Source of the DNA: CAZWVM01 sp964637705
Lineage (GTDB): Bacteria; UBA8481
Direction: 5' to 3'
Assembly: GCA_964637705.1 (NCBI GenBank)
Contig: CAZWVM010000020.1
Span: 1-27,806 of the forward strand
Length of the DNA: 27,806 bases
Below, piece after piece: positions 14,953 to 22,285 of the stretch. The notes below the pieces were generated by a model. That model did no database searches and was not told where the DNA came from. It worked only from the letters and a program-made list of their open reading frames with translations. How positions within the stretch are numbered: position 1 is the first letter of the stretch; each line of letters opens with the position of its first letter. The position numbers and the translations under genes were made by a program.

Positions 14953-14981
14953 AGCCTAGCGGTGCGGTCCGCGCCGGTCAA
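14953..14981 (-). promoter_or_regulatory. glgX promoter implying a leaderless mRNA
   Basis: On the minus strand TTGACC (14981-14976) and TAGGCT (14958-14953) are 17 bp apart, and only CCTTCC separates the -10 from the ATG at 14946. This TAnnnT-N6-ATG layout is known for leaderless genes in several bacterial phyla. Confidence 0.55.
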
Positions 14982-15007
14982 TCGACCCCGGCCTCCCGGC
15001 AATCTTT

Positions 15008-15037
15008 TTGCATGGAAATGAGCGAACGTAGTACAAT
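15008..15037 (+). promoter_or_regulatory. Promoter of the coiled-coil/CsgG pair
   Basis: TACAAT at 15032-15037 is a good -10; TTGCAT at 15008-15013, 18 bp upstream, is a weak -35. The start point near 15044 gives a leader of about 37 nt with AGGAGG at 15069-15074. Confidence 0.5.
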
Positions 15038-15080
15038 CGAGGGTTGTTGGAGGCTCCCCGCGTGGAGCAGGAGGACGACC

Positions 15081-15497
15081 ATGAAACTCTGTCACCTGAT
15101 CACGGCCCTGGCGCTGGCGGGCTTCGTCCTGGGGCCGGCGGCGGCCCAGACCCAGGTCATCGTGAACACCTCGACCGCGGGCACCTACGGCAACGACACC
15201 GCGGCGACCCTCTATCTGCGTCCCCTCAACAACGCCATGCTGGGCACGGCCTACTTCGGATCGGGCTACCCCCACTCCGGAAACTCGTCCGTCACGGTGA
15301 TCCAGCCCTCCGCCTCGCCCTCGGGCTCCGTCCGCGCGAACGAGTATCTCGCGGCGACGGGCTGGACGGCCTGGCAGAGAGAGAAGCAGGCGCTTCTCTC
15401 CGAGAACGCGGCCCTGAAGACGCGGGTGCAGACGCTCGAGCAGAAGCTGGCGGAGCTCGAGGCGCGCCTGAGGCAGGTGGAAAATGCGAACCGCTAG
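15081..15497 (+). CDS. Small secreted protein with C-terminal coiled coil
   Basis: This 138-aa protein has a signal peptide (about 1-21, cut expected after PAAA or AAA-Q). A short Asn/Thr/Ser/Gly-rich middle follows (NTSTAGTYGNDTAATLYLRP, SGYPHSGNSSVTV). The C-terminal helix from about residue 95 has heptads of Leu/Val (KQALLSENAALKTRV, LEQKLAELEARLRQVEN). ATG at 15081 is set by AGGAGG 6 nt upstream; longer versions from 15012 lack a ribosome site. It lies 19 nt before a CsgG-like gene and is surely cotranscribed, so it may be a partner, chaperone or cargo of that pore-like protein. I do not recognise the family and make no functional claim beyond export. Confidence 0.75.
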   Translation: MKLCHLITALALAGFVLGPAAAQTQVIVNTSTAGTYGNDTAATLYLRPLNNAMLGTAYFGSGYPHSGNSSVTVIQPSASPSGSVRANEYLAATGWTAWQREKQALLSENAALKTRVQTLEQKLAELEARLRQVENANR

Positions 15498-15516
15498 GGA
15501 AGAAAGGATTCTCGCC

Positions 15517-16482
15517 ATGAAGAAGACCCTCGTCACGATCGGCGCGGCGGCGTTCGTCGCGATATCGGCCCTGCCGCTCGGAGCGGCCCCCGGCGAATCA
15601 CCCTCGTCGCCGACACTGGTCTCCTCCCCGACGAGCGGCCTCCTGCGGATCGCCGTCCTCGACTTCGAGAACAAGGTCCCCAACGGCCAGAGCGACCTCG
15701 GCTGGGGCATGGCCGAGATGCTGATACGGGAATTGAAGAAGACCGGGCGGTACCAGGTGCTCGAGCGAGCCGCGTTGGCGGACGTGCTGGCGGAGCAGGA
15801 CCTGACGCAGAGCGGGCGCGTGCAGCGCGGGCAGCAGCTGACGATCGGCCGCGTCAAGGGCGCGCAGTTGCTCGTCAAGGGCGCGGTCACGGAATTCCAG
15901 TACGACGTGCGCGACCGCAACCTGGGTCTCGGTTACCGCGGCGTCGGAATCGGGATCACGGAGGCGCGGGCGCGGCTCGCTTGCGACATCCGCCTGATCG
16001 ACGCGATGACCGGCGAGATCATCGAGACGATGGACGAGGCGACGGAGGTGAAGTCGACGGGCGCGCAGCTGGCCGGCACCGTCTCCGGCTTCTCCTTCGC
16101 GACCGGCGGAACCGAGAACCACCCGATGGGGCAGGCCGTTCGCCAGCTCATCGACCGCATGGTCAACCGCATCTCCAACCGGCTCGACACCCGCACCATC
16201 GAGGTGATGATGGCGCAGAACTTCGAGGGCTCCGTCGTGAAGGTGGACGAGGAGAACCGCGTCGTCATCAACCGGGGCCAGGCCGACGGGGTGCGCGTCG
16301 GCGAACGCCTCAAGATCCACCGCGTGATGGACACGTTGGTCGATCCCGAGACCAACGAGGTCCTGGGCACGGAGAAGATCGAGATCGGCGTGATCGAGGT
16401 GACGGTGGTCAACGAAAGGTGGTCCGCGGGACGCATCGTCTCGGGCACCGGTTTCCAGCGCGGCGACAACGTCACGCGGTAG
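15517..16482 (+). CDS. CsgG-like secretion/assembly protein
   Basis: This 321-aa protein has a signal peptide (MKKTLVTIGAAAF, cut near ALPLGA). The following domain, about 43-225, resembles CsgG/HfaB-type proteins: LRIAVLDFENKV, GWGMAEMLIRELKKTGRYQVLERAALADVLAEQ, KGAQLLVKGAVTEF, ARLACDIRLIDAMTGEIIET. CsgG forms the curli secretion pore in the outer membrane. This protein lacks a lipobox Cys, unlike E. coli CsgG, so its anchoring may differ. Residues about 240-321 add a beta-rich C-terminal domain (VVINRGQADGVRVGERLKIHRV) like the C-terminal part of FlgT-type proteins. Start at 15517 has AAAGGA 8 nt upstream. No csgA/B amyloid repeats are seen nearby. Role as a pore is inferred; a non-pore periplasmic assembly role is also possible. 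Confidence 0.8.
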   Translation: MKKTLVTIGAAAFVAISALPLGAAPGESPSSPTLVSSPTSGLLRIAVLDFENKVPNGQSDLGWGMAEMLIRELKKTGRYQVLERAALADVLAEQDLTQSGRVQRGQQLTIGRVKGAQLLVKGAVTEFQYDVRDRNLGLGYRGVGIGITEARARLACDIRLIDAMTGEIIETMDEATEVKSTGAQLAGTVSGFSFATGGTENHPMGQAVRQLIDRMVNRISNRLDTRTIEVMMAQNFEGSVVKVDEENRVVINRGQADGVRVGERLKIHRVMDTLVDPETNEVLGTEKIEIGVIEVTVVNERWSAGRIVSGTGFQRGDNVTR

Positions 16483-16487
16483 CGATC

Positions 16488-16606
16488 GGTGTCAGGCAAT
16501 CACTTTGCAACTTTCGAACAGCTTACGAGCATCTCGTGTTTTTTCTGTGTTTGACGACTCCGATGACTGTCGGGACGTGAAAGTGATCAAGTAATTGCCT
16601 GACACC
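16488..16606. repeat. REP/MITE-like element with 13-bp terminal inverted repeats
   Basis: GGTGTCAGGCAAT (16488-16500) is exactly inverted as ATTGCCTGACACC (16594-16606). A second nested pair is CACTTT (16501-16506) with AAAGTG (16580-16585), so the 119-bp unit can fold into a long imperfect hairpin. It starts 5 nt after the CsgG-like stop and its right end contains the TTG start of the ygiQ gene. The TGTCAGGC ends are like those of RAYT-mobilised REP elements. There is no transposase gene inside, so it is a non-autonomous or relic copy. Class is inferred; the repeats themselves are plain in the sequence. Confidence 0.8.
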
Positions 16607-18268
16607 TTTCTCCCCTCCCTCGGCGACCGCATTGCGGGCCCCCTGGATATCATCTTCGTCACAGGCGACGCCTACATCGACCATCCATCCATGGGCGTGG
16701 CGCTCCTCGGCCGGTATCTCGAGCGCCACGGATTCTCGGTCGGCGTCATCGGCCAGCCGGACATCACCTCGGACCGCGACATCGGCTGGTTCGGAGCGCC
16801 GCGACTTTTCTGGGCCGTGACCGCGGGCGCCGTGGACTCGATGGTCGCGAACTACACCGCCTCGGGACGGAAGCGACGGAGCGACGACTACACGCCGGGA
16901 GGAGAGGGTGGACGGCGACCGGACCGCGCGGTCGTCGTCTACGCGAACCTGATCCGGCGGTACTTCAAGGAACAGCGCATCGTCATCGGCGGTATCGAGG
17001 CGAGCCTCAGGCGCCTCGCGCACTACGACTGGTGGCAGGACCGCGTGAAACGCTCGGTGCTTTTGGACGCCAAGGCAGATCTCCTCGTCTTCGGCATGGG
17101 CGAGCGCACGCTCCTGGAGATCGCGCGACGCGCCCGCGGCGGCATGAAGGATCCGCCCGAGGACCTTCCCGGCATCTGCTACCGGACTTCCACCCCGGGC
17201 GAGGGAGTGATGCTTCCCTCCTTCGACGAGGTCGCGGCCGAGAAGGCGGCCTTCCACCGATTCTTCACCGTCTTCTCGGACTCCACGAAGCGGCTGATCC
17301 AACCGACCGGGAACACCTTCGTCGTGCAGAATCCGCCCGCGGCGCCCCTGAAGGGTGCCGAGCTGGACGAGGTCTACGCCGCGTCGTTCGCGCGCGACGT
17401 CCATCCCCATGATGCGAAAGAGGGTCGCGTGAACGCGATCGAGATGGTCCGGTTCTCGATCACATCCCACCGCGGCTGCTTCGGCGCCTGTCACTTCTGC
17501 TCACTGACGGCCCACCACGGAACGGCGGTCACCGGCCGGAGCGAAGCGTCGATCCTCGCGGAGGCGAAGGAGCTGACGCGGCATCCGAAGTTCCGCGGCA
17601 CGATCTCCGACATCGGGGGGCCGAGCGCCAACATGTATGGAATGACGTGCGAGCGCCCCGGCTGCGACGGCACGCCCGGGAACTGCGGGGTGCGCGACTG
17701 CCTCCTGCCGCGCCCCTGTCCCTCGCTCTCCGCCGGCCACGACCGCTACCTCGACCTCCTCGACCGCGTTGCGAAGATCCCGGGCGTCAAGCACGTCTTC
17801 GTGACCTCGGGCCTCCGCCACGACCTCCTCGTGCTCGATCCGAACCACGAAGCCTCCCTCGCGCGTTTCCTCGCACGTCACGTCTCGGGGCAGATGAAGA
17901 TCGCGCCGGAGCACAACGAGCGGGGGGTCCTGACCCTCATGGGCAAGGCCGCCCCGGAGACCTTCGAGAGTTACCGCGCCGCCTTCGACCGGACGAGGGG
18001 GAAAAACCAGCACTTCGTCTGCTACTTCCTCGCGGCGCACCCGGGCGCGACCCTGGAGGACGACCGCCGGACCGGCGAGTTCATACGCCGCGAACTGGGT
18101 TACGAGCCCGAGCAGGTCCAGATCTTCACCCCGACCCCCTCCACCTGGTCCACGACGATGTATCACACGGGGCTGGATCGGGAGGGCAGGCCGATCTTCG
18201 TCGAGAGGAATCTCAAGAAGAGGGTCATGCACAAGGAGGCGATCATGGGAGTAAGGAGTAAGGAGTAA
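16595..18268 (+). CDS. ygiQ: YgiQ-family radical SAM protein, ends shaped by repeats
   Basis: This 557-aa protein belongs to the YgiQ (UPF0313) radical SAM family, whose reaction is not established. The N-terminal B12-binding-like region starts FLPSLGDR and has LDIIFVTGDAYIDHPSMG. The radical SAM cluster is Cys295, Cys299, Cys302 in GCFGACHFCSL, and the family's extra Cys cluster (MYGMTCERPGCDGTPGNCG, RDCLLPRPCPS) follows. MKIAPEHNERGVLTLMGK and QIFTPTPSTWSTTMYHTG are also typical. The core is intact. The only upstream start in frame is TTG at 16595, inside the right end of the 119-bp inverted-repeat element and directly after an in-frame TAA. No ribosome site is visible. The last residues (GVRSKE) and the stop come from a GGAGTAA heptamer array. 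So both ends look remodelled and expression is uncertain. Confidence 0.88.
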   Translation: MPDTFLPSLGDRIAGPLDIIFVTGDAYIDHPSMGVALLGRYLERHGFSVGVIGQPDITSDRDIGWFGAPRLFWAVTAGAVDSMVANYTASGRKRRSDDYTPGGEGGRRPDRAVVVYANLIRRYFKEQRIVIGGIEASLRRLAHYDWWQDRVKRSVLLDAKADLLVFGMGERTLLEIARRARGGMKDPPEDLPGICYRTSTPGEGVMLPSFDEVAAEKAAFHRFFTVFSDSTKRLIQPTGNTFVVQNPPAAPLKGAELDEVYAASFARDVHPHDAKEGRVNAIEMVRFSITSHRGCFGACHFCSLTAHHGTAVTGRSEASILAEAKELTRHPKFRGTISDIGGPSANMYGMTCERPGCDGTPGNCGVRDCLLPRPCPSLSAGHDRYLDLLDRVAKIPGVKHVFVTSGLRHDLLVLDPNHEASLARFLARHVSGQMKIAPEHNERGVLTLMGKAAPETFESYRAAFDRTRGKNQHFVCYFLAAHPGATLEDDRRTGEFIRRELGYEPEQVQIFTPTPSTWSTTMYHTGLDREGRPIFVERNLKKRVMHKEAIMGVRSKE

Positions 18269-18282
18269 GGAGTAAGGAGCAA
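18248..18282. repeat. GGAGTAA heptamer array, five units
   Basis: Four exact GGAGTAA units (18248-18275) and one GGAGCAA. The array encodes the last residues and TAA stop of ygiQ. Because 7 is not a multiple of 3, every 21 bp presents a TAA in each frame, so the gene must end here whatever the frame. Confidence 0.9.
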
Positions 18283-18311
18283 GGGGTCATCTGTATGGTC
18301 TGTATCCCGCC

Positions 18312-18388
18312 TCACTTCTTGATCCTCACTCCTCACTCTTCACTCTTCACTCCTCACTCTTCACCTTCACTCCTCACTCTTCACTTTT
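18312..18388. repeat. CTCACTC/TTCACTC heptamer-like array in inverted orientation
   Basis: A run of TCACTCC, TCACTCT and TCACTTT units, read on the minus strand as GAGTGAG/GAGTGAA, closely related to GGAGTAA. With the first array it makes an imperfect inverted pair around a 30-bp spacer and could fold with G-U pairs. It lies directly before the btuB promoter. Confidence 0.8.
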
Positions 18389-18392
18389 CCCC

Positions 18393-18422
18393 TTGCCTCC
18401 CCTCCCTTCCCCCTGCTATCGT
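18393..18422 (+). promoter_or_regulatory. Promoter of the cobalamin operon
   Basis: TTGCCT (18393-18398) and the extended -10 TGCTATCGT (TATCGT 18417-18422) are 18 bp apart. The expected start near 18429 is 3 nt before the riboswitch P1 stem. Confidence 0.5.
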
Positions 18423-18431
18423 CCGGCCTTC

Positions 18432-18588
18432 CGCAGGCGCCTCGATGAGAGGCTGAAAAGGGAAGACGGTGAAAAGCCGTCGCGGACCCGCCGCTGTAAC
18501 CGGGAACGAGAGCCGCAGGAGCCACTGGCCGGAAGGCCGGTAAGGCGCGGCGCGTAGGATGATCCGGGAGCCAGAAGACCTGCCTGCG
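18432..18588 (+). ncRNA. Cobalamin (AdoCbl) riboswitch aptamer
   Basis: P1 pairs CGCAGGC (18432-18438) with GCCTGCG (18582-18588). Inside are the class hallmarks in order: GAAAAGGGAA, CGGTGAAAAGCCG, GCGGACCCGCCGCTGTAACCG, the B12 box GAGCCACTGG, a GC-rich variable stem, then GGATGATCCGGGAGCCAGAAGACC. The order and spacing match the cobalamin riboswitch family. Ligand binding should favour the terminator at 18654-18686 and shut down the btuB-cobUT-btuFCD operon when B12 is plentiful. Confidence 0.96.
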
Positions 18589-18605
18589 AATTCCATATTG
18601 GGCGC

Positions 18606-18629
18606 ACGTGCCTCGTGGTGAGGGCACGT
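18606..18629 (+). promoter_or_regulatory. Hairpin between aptamer and terminator
   Basis: ACGTGCC (18606-18612) pairs with GGCACGT (18623-18629), extended by TC/GA across one bulged G. It could be part of the expression platform or the loop partner of the aptamer; its pairing with either was not tested. Confidence 0.45.
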
Positions 18630-18653
18630 TCATCAGCGGGATCGAATACGGGG

Positions 18654-18686
18654 ATCCCCGCGGTCGAAGGGCCGCGGGGATTTTTT
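18654..18686 (+). terminator. Riboswitch-controlled rho-independent terminator
   Basis: ATCCCCGCGG (18654-18663) and CCGCGGGGAT (18672-18681) form a perfect 10-bp stem with an 8-nt loop, followed by a run of six T (18681-18686). It lies 26 nt before the btuB ATG and is the likely regulated step. Confidence 0.92.
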
Positions 18687-18711
18687 CGTGGGCGCCGGGG
18701 AGTGACACACC

Positions 18712-20655
18712 ATGGGGAAGATTCGTTCGGGATTCGCGGTCCTGGGACTCGCCTTGATGGCTTCGCAGGCGCCGACGGCGGCTCAGGAACCGCCGGACGA
18801 CTACGCCGAGTTCGTCGTGACGGCCTGGCGGTCGCCGCAGGAGATCCGAAAGACCGGGCTCTCGGTCACGGTGATCGACGAGGAGACGATCCGGAATTCG
18901 GGTGCGACGCGCGTCGTCGACCTCTTGAAGGCCGCGCCGGGCGTGCGCGTGGTCGCTTCGGGCGGCCCGGGCGCCTTGACCGACCTCTACATCCGCGGCG
19001 GCGAGTCGAACTTCAACCTCGTCCTCGTCGACGGCGTGAAGGTGAACCAGGCCGGCGGCGGTTATGACTGGACGAACCTGCCGACGGAGAACATCGAGCG
19101 GATCGAGATCATCCGGGGGCCCGGTTCGGTGACCTACGGCGGCGACGCCGCGAGCGCCGTCATCCAGGTCTTCACCCGGCGAGGGCGCGGCGCAAACCGC
19201 GTGACGGTCTTCGGCGAGGGCGGAAGTTACCGTTCGTGGCGCGAGGGCGTCACGGCCTCGGGTTCCAACACGTCGGCCGACTGGTCCTTCTCCGCCTCGC
19301 AATACAACACCGACGGCCACATGGCGGTGAACAACGACTACAACCGGACCTCCTGGAACGGCCGCGTCGGGCTTGCGGCGAGCGAGGACGTGGACCTGAC
19401 CTTCACGACGAGCGGCTTCGACGCGACCTACCGGTTCCCGACGGACAACGGCGGCGACCGCCTTCCGCCCTTCGACAACGACCCGGACCAGAACCAGCGC
19501 GACGTGCAAACCGCGGCCGGTTTCTCCGCGGAGCGCCGCATGACGGAGCGGTGGACCCTGGGCCTGGACCTCGGCCTCTTCCACTCCACCAACTACATGC
19601 GTGACCCGGACAACGGCGCGGTCGTCGATCCTTTCGGTCACTTCTACGGCAACACGACCTTCCAGCGCCGGGCGGCGAACCTCTCGAGCGAGCACCGGGT
19701 CGACGGGTGGCTGCTCACGTGGGGCGGGGAGATCGAGGGCGAGGAGAGCCGGGGTGCGAACGTCTCGCCGTTCGGTTCCTCGACGTCCCACTTCATGCGC
19801 ACCAACGGCGCCGGGTATCTTTCCGCGGCCGGTGACATCGTCGAGAACCTACACTTGACCGCCGGAATCCGGATGGACGACAACTCCCGACTCGCTCGCG
19901 AGTTCTCCTCGCGCGGCGCGCTCGCCTATACCCTGCCGTCGGGCGCCGTCCTGCGCGCGGCCGGGGGCGACGGCTTCCGCTCTCCTTCGATCTTCCAGCT
20001 CGTTTCGACCATCCCCACCTTCCGTCCGAACCCGGATTTGAAGGGCGAGAACGAGACTCAGTGGGAGGCGGGATTCGATCTTCCCATCGCCGCGAACCGG
20101 GCGAAGATCGCCGTCACCTATTTCGACGCGAAGACAAAGGGGCTCATCACGACCGTGGCCGTCGGGGTATCGATGATGCCGCAGAACGTGGCGGACGTGG
20201 AGCGGCACGGCGTGGAGACGGTCTTCGAGTGGGCGATCACGCCGCGGTGGAAGCTCGCGGGCCAGCACACCTGGATGCGAACCCGCGTGGACCGCGTGGG
20301 AGCGCTCGCGTCGACCACCTTCATCCTCGGCAACCCCGTCATCCGCCGGCCCATGCACGCGGGCAGCGCGACTCTTTCCTACGCGGGTTCCCGTTTCAGG
20401 GCGAGCTCGACGATCACGGCGATGAGCCACTACTTCGACCAGGACTTTTCCGGTTACGACGTCTGGGACTTCACGATCTACCGCCGGCGGTCACCCGGCT
20501 ACGCGACCGTGGACCTGAAGGCGGAATACGACGTCATGCCGAGCCTGACGCTGACGGCGACCGGCCAGAACATCCTTGATCGCTCGTACCAGGCGGCATA
20601 CGGTTTCTCGACGCCGGGCGCGACCTGGCTCGGCGGATTGAGGTGGAGCTTCTGA
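18712..20655 (+). CDS. btuB: TonB-dependent cobalamin receptor BtuB
   Basis: This 647-aa outer-membrane receptor imports cobalamin, powered by TonB. It has a signal peptide (1-24, cleavage near TAA-Q), a TonB box-like segment EFVVTAWRS, and the plug domain about 35-155 (VTVIDEETIRNSGATRVVDLLKAAPGV, LYIRGGESNFNLVLVDGVKVN, IERIEIIRGPGSVTYGGDAASAVIQVFT). A 22-strand-type barrel follows, ending WLGGLRWSF with terminal Phe. The C-terminal part (TATGQNILDRSYQAAYGFSTPG) is typical of TonB receptors. The cobalamin assignment rests on the riboswitch upstream and on cobU, cobT and btuFCD downstream. GGGGAG lies 9 nt before the ATG. tonB itself is not in the window. Length fits BtuB (about 600-650 aa). 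Confidence 0.95.
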   Translation: MGKIRSGFAVLGLALMASQAPTAAQEPPDDYAEFVVTAWRSPQEIRKTGLSVTVIDEETIRNSGATRVVDLLKAAPGVRVVASGGPGALTDLYIRGGESNFNLVLVDGVKVNQAGGGYDWTNLPTENIERIEIIRGPGSVTYGGDAASAVIQVFTRRGRGANRVTVFGEGGSYRSWREGVTASGSNTSADWSFSASQYNTDGHMAVNNDYNRTSWNGRVGLAASEDVDLTFTTSGFDATYRFPTDNGGDRLPPFDNDPDQNQRDVQTAAGFSAERRMTERWTLGLDLGLFHSTNYMRDPDNGAVVDPFGHFYGNTTFQRRAANLSSEHRVDGWLLTWGGEIEGEESRGANVSPFGSSTSHFMRTNGAGYLSAAGDIVENLHLTAGIRMDDNSRLAREFSSRGALAYTLPSGAVLRAAGGDGFRSPSIFQLVSTIPTFRPNPDLKGENETQWEAGFDLPIAANRAKIAVTYFDAKTKGLITTVAVGVSMMPQNVADVERHGVETVFEWAITPRWKLAGQHTWMRTRVDRVGALASTTFILGNPVIRRPMHAGSATLSYAGSRFRASSTITAMSHYFDQDFSGYDVWDFTIYRRRSPGYATVDLKAEYDVMPSLTLTATGQNILDRSYQAAYGFSTPGATWLGGLRWSF

Positions 20656-21197
20656 CGACACCAACCCGGAGGACGAGGCGAGGACGTTTCGTCTTCGTGC
20701 TGGGCGGCGCGCGCAGCGGGAAGAGTTCCTTCGCGCAGGCGCGCGCCGCCGCGGGTCGGGCACCCGTCCTCTTCGTGGCCACGGCCGAAGGCGGAGACGA
20801 CGAGATGAAACGGCGGATCGCACGGCACCGGCGCGAGCGCCCTCGCGGCTGGAGAACCCGGGAGGCGCCGCGCGACCTTGCCGCGATCCTGGACAAGAGT
20901 CTCCCCTCCTCGGGCACCGTACTCGTCGACTGCCTCACGCTCTACCTCTCGAATCTCCTCTGCGGCGGCCAATCGGAGGCGCGCATCCTGGCGGAGGTCG
21001 GCCGTTTGCTGCGCATCCTGCGCCGCGCGTCGTGCGACACGATCCTCGTTGCCAACGAAGTCGGCGAGGGAATCGTGCCCGTGAACGAGCTGGCGCGGAG
21101 GTTTCGCGACGTCGCGGGCCGGGCGAACCAGCGCGCGGCGGCGGCGGCCGATGAGGTGTATGTCCTTCACGCCGGCATCGCGATGAGGATCAAGTGA
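20643..21197 (+). CDS. cobU: Adenosylcobinamide kinase/guanylyltransferase
   Basis: This 184-aa enzyme phosphorylates adenosylcobinamide and then transfers GMP to give AdoCbi-GDP, in the nucleotide-loop assembly of cobalamin salvage. The P-loop GGARSGKS is at 21-28, after a beta strand (FVFVL). His62 in RIARHRRERP is the probable GMP-carrying histidine. VLVDCLTLYLSNLL, TILVANEVGEGIVPVNELARRFRDVAGRANQ and AAAADEVYVLHAGIAM are family signatures. GTG at 20643 overlaps the btuB end by 13 nt; a later GTG at 20697 would remove the first strand. The next gene overlaps by 4 nt (GTGA). Confidence 0.96.
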   Translation: MELLTTPTRRTRRGRFVFVLGGARSGKSSFAQARAAAGRAPVLFVATAEGGDDEMKRRIARHRRERPRGWRTREAPRDLAAILDKSLPSSGTVLVDCLTLYLSNLLCGGQSEARILAEVGRLLRILRRASCDTILVANEVGEGIVPVNELARRFRDVAGRANQRAAAAADEVYVLHAGIAMRIK

Positions 21198-22285
21198 GCG
21201 CCGACGCCGGCGGAACGCGCGCCGAGACGATCGCCCGCATCACGGGGCCCGACGAGGCCGCCCGCGCTCGCGCGCGGGCGCGGCTCGACGACCTGACGAA
21301 GCCCCCGGGCAGTCTCGGCCGCCTCGAGGATCTCGCGGCCTCGCTCGCCGCGATCACCGGCCGGTTGGATCCTCCCCTGCGGCGCAAGGTCGTCTTCACG
21401 CTCGCCGCCGACCACGGCGTCGCGGCGGAGGGCGTCTCGGCCTACCCGCAGGAGGTCACGCGCCAGATGGTGCTGAACTTCCTGCGCGGCGGCGCGGCCA
21501 TCAACGTCCTGGCGCGTGGCGCGGGCGCCGAGGTGATCGTCGCGGACCTCGGTGTCGCGGGCGCCATCGAGATCCCGCCCGGCGCCACGCCTCGCTTCCG
21601 GGACCGGAAGATCCGCCCCGGCACCGCGAACATGGCCCGCGGGCCGGCGATGAGCCGCGGCGAAGCGGAGCGCGCCGTGGAGACGGGGATGCGGCTCGTC
21701 GAGGAGGAAAGCCGGGAAGGACTCGACCTCGTCGCGACCGGAGAGATGGGGATCGGCAACACGACCGCCGCCGCCGCGATCGCCGCGGTCCTCGGCGGCA
21801 TCGAACCGGCCCGGGCGGTCGGCCGCGGCACGGGGATCGACGAAGCCGCTCTCGAGCGCAAGATCGCCGTAATCCGCCGCTCGATCGAAGTCAACCGCCC
21901 GGACCCCGCCGATCCCCTCGATACCCTCGCCAAGGTCGGAGGATTGGAGATCGCCGGGCTCTGCGGCGTGATCCTCGGCTGCGCCGCCCGCCGCATTCCC
22001 GTCATCGTCGACGGTTTCATCTCCAGCGCGGCCTGCCTCGCGGCCGTCCGCTTCGCGCCGGTTGTGCGCGACCTCGTCATCGCGAGCCACCTCTCGGCGG
22101 AGCGCGGTCACGCGCTCATGCTCGAGACGATGGGCCTGAAACCGCTCGTCGATTTCGACCTCCGGCTCGGCGAGGGAACCGGCGCGTGCCTCGTCTTCTC
22201 CCTGGTCGAGGCCGCGGCGCGGGTCATGAACGAGATGGCGACCTTCTCCTCCGCGTCCGTCTCCAGAAGGCTAAGGGACGCATGA
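21194..22285 (+). CDS. cobT: Nicotinate-nucleotide:dimethylbenzimidazole phosphoribosyltransferase
   Basis: This 363-aa cytoplasmic enzyme makes alpha-ribazole phosphate, the lower ligand part of cobalamin, from nicotinate mononucleotide and DMB. Visible signatures: LTKPPGSLGRLEDLAASLAAI near 33-55, FTLAADHGVAAEGVSAYPQEVTRQMVLNFLRGGAAINVLAR near 75-115, GEMGIGNTTAAAAI, VDGFISSAACLAAVRF, ASHLSAERGHALMLE. Glu327 in LGEGTGA corresponds to the catalytic Glu of Salmonella CobT. GTG at 21194 overlaps cobU by 4 nt. With CobU it supplies two of the steps of lower-loop assembly; cobS and cobC are not in the window. Confidence 0.97.
   Translation: MSADAGGTRAETIARITGPDEAARARARARLDDLTKPPGSLGRLEDLAASLAAITGRLDPPLRRKVVFTLAADHGVAAEGVSAYPQEVTRQMVLNFLRGGAAINVLARGAGAEVIVADLGVAGAIEIPPGATPRFRDRKIRPGTANMARGPAMSRGEAERAVETGMRLVEEESREGLDLVATGEMGIGNTTAAAAIAAVLGGIEPARAVGRGTGIDEAALERKIAVIRRSIEVNRPDPADPLDTLAKVGGLEIAGLCGVILGCAARRIPVIVDGFISSAACLAAVRFAPVVRDLVIASHLSAERGHALMLETMGLKPLVDFDLRLGEGTGACLVFSLVEAAARVMNEMATFSSASVSRRLRDA

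Noticed and set aside
16523..16606. Minus-strand frame through the inverted-repeat element as a transposase remnant
   Set aside because: Only about 20 residues would lie in the element and none matches a Y1 transposase motif I can recognise.
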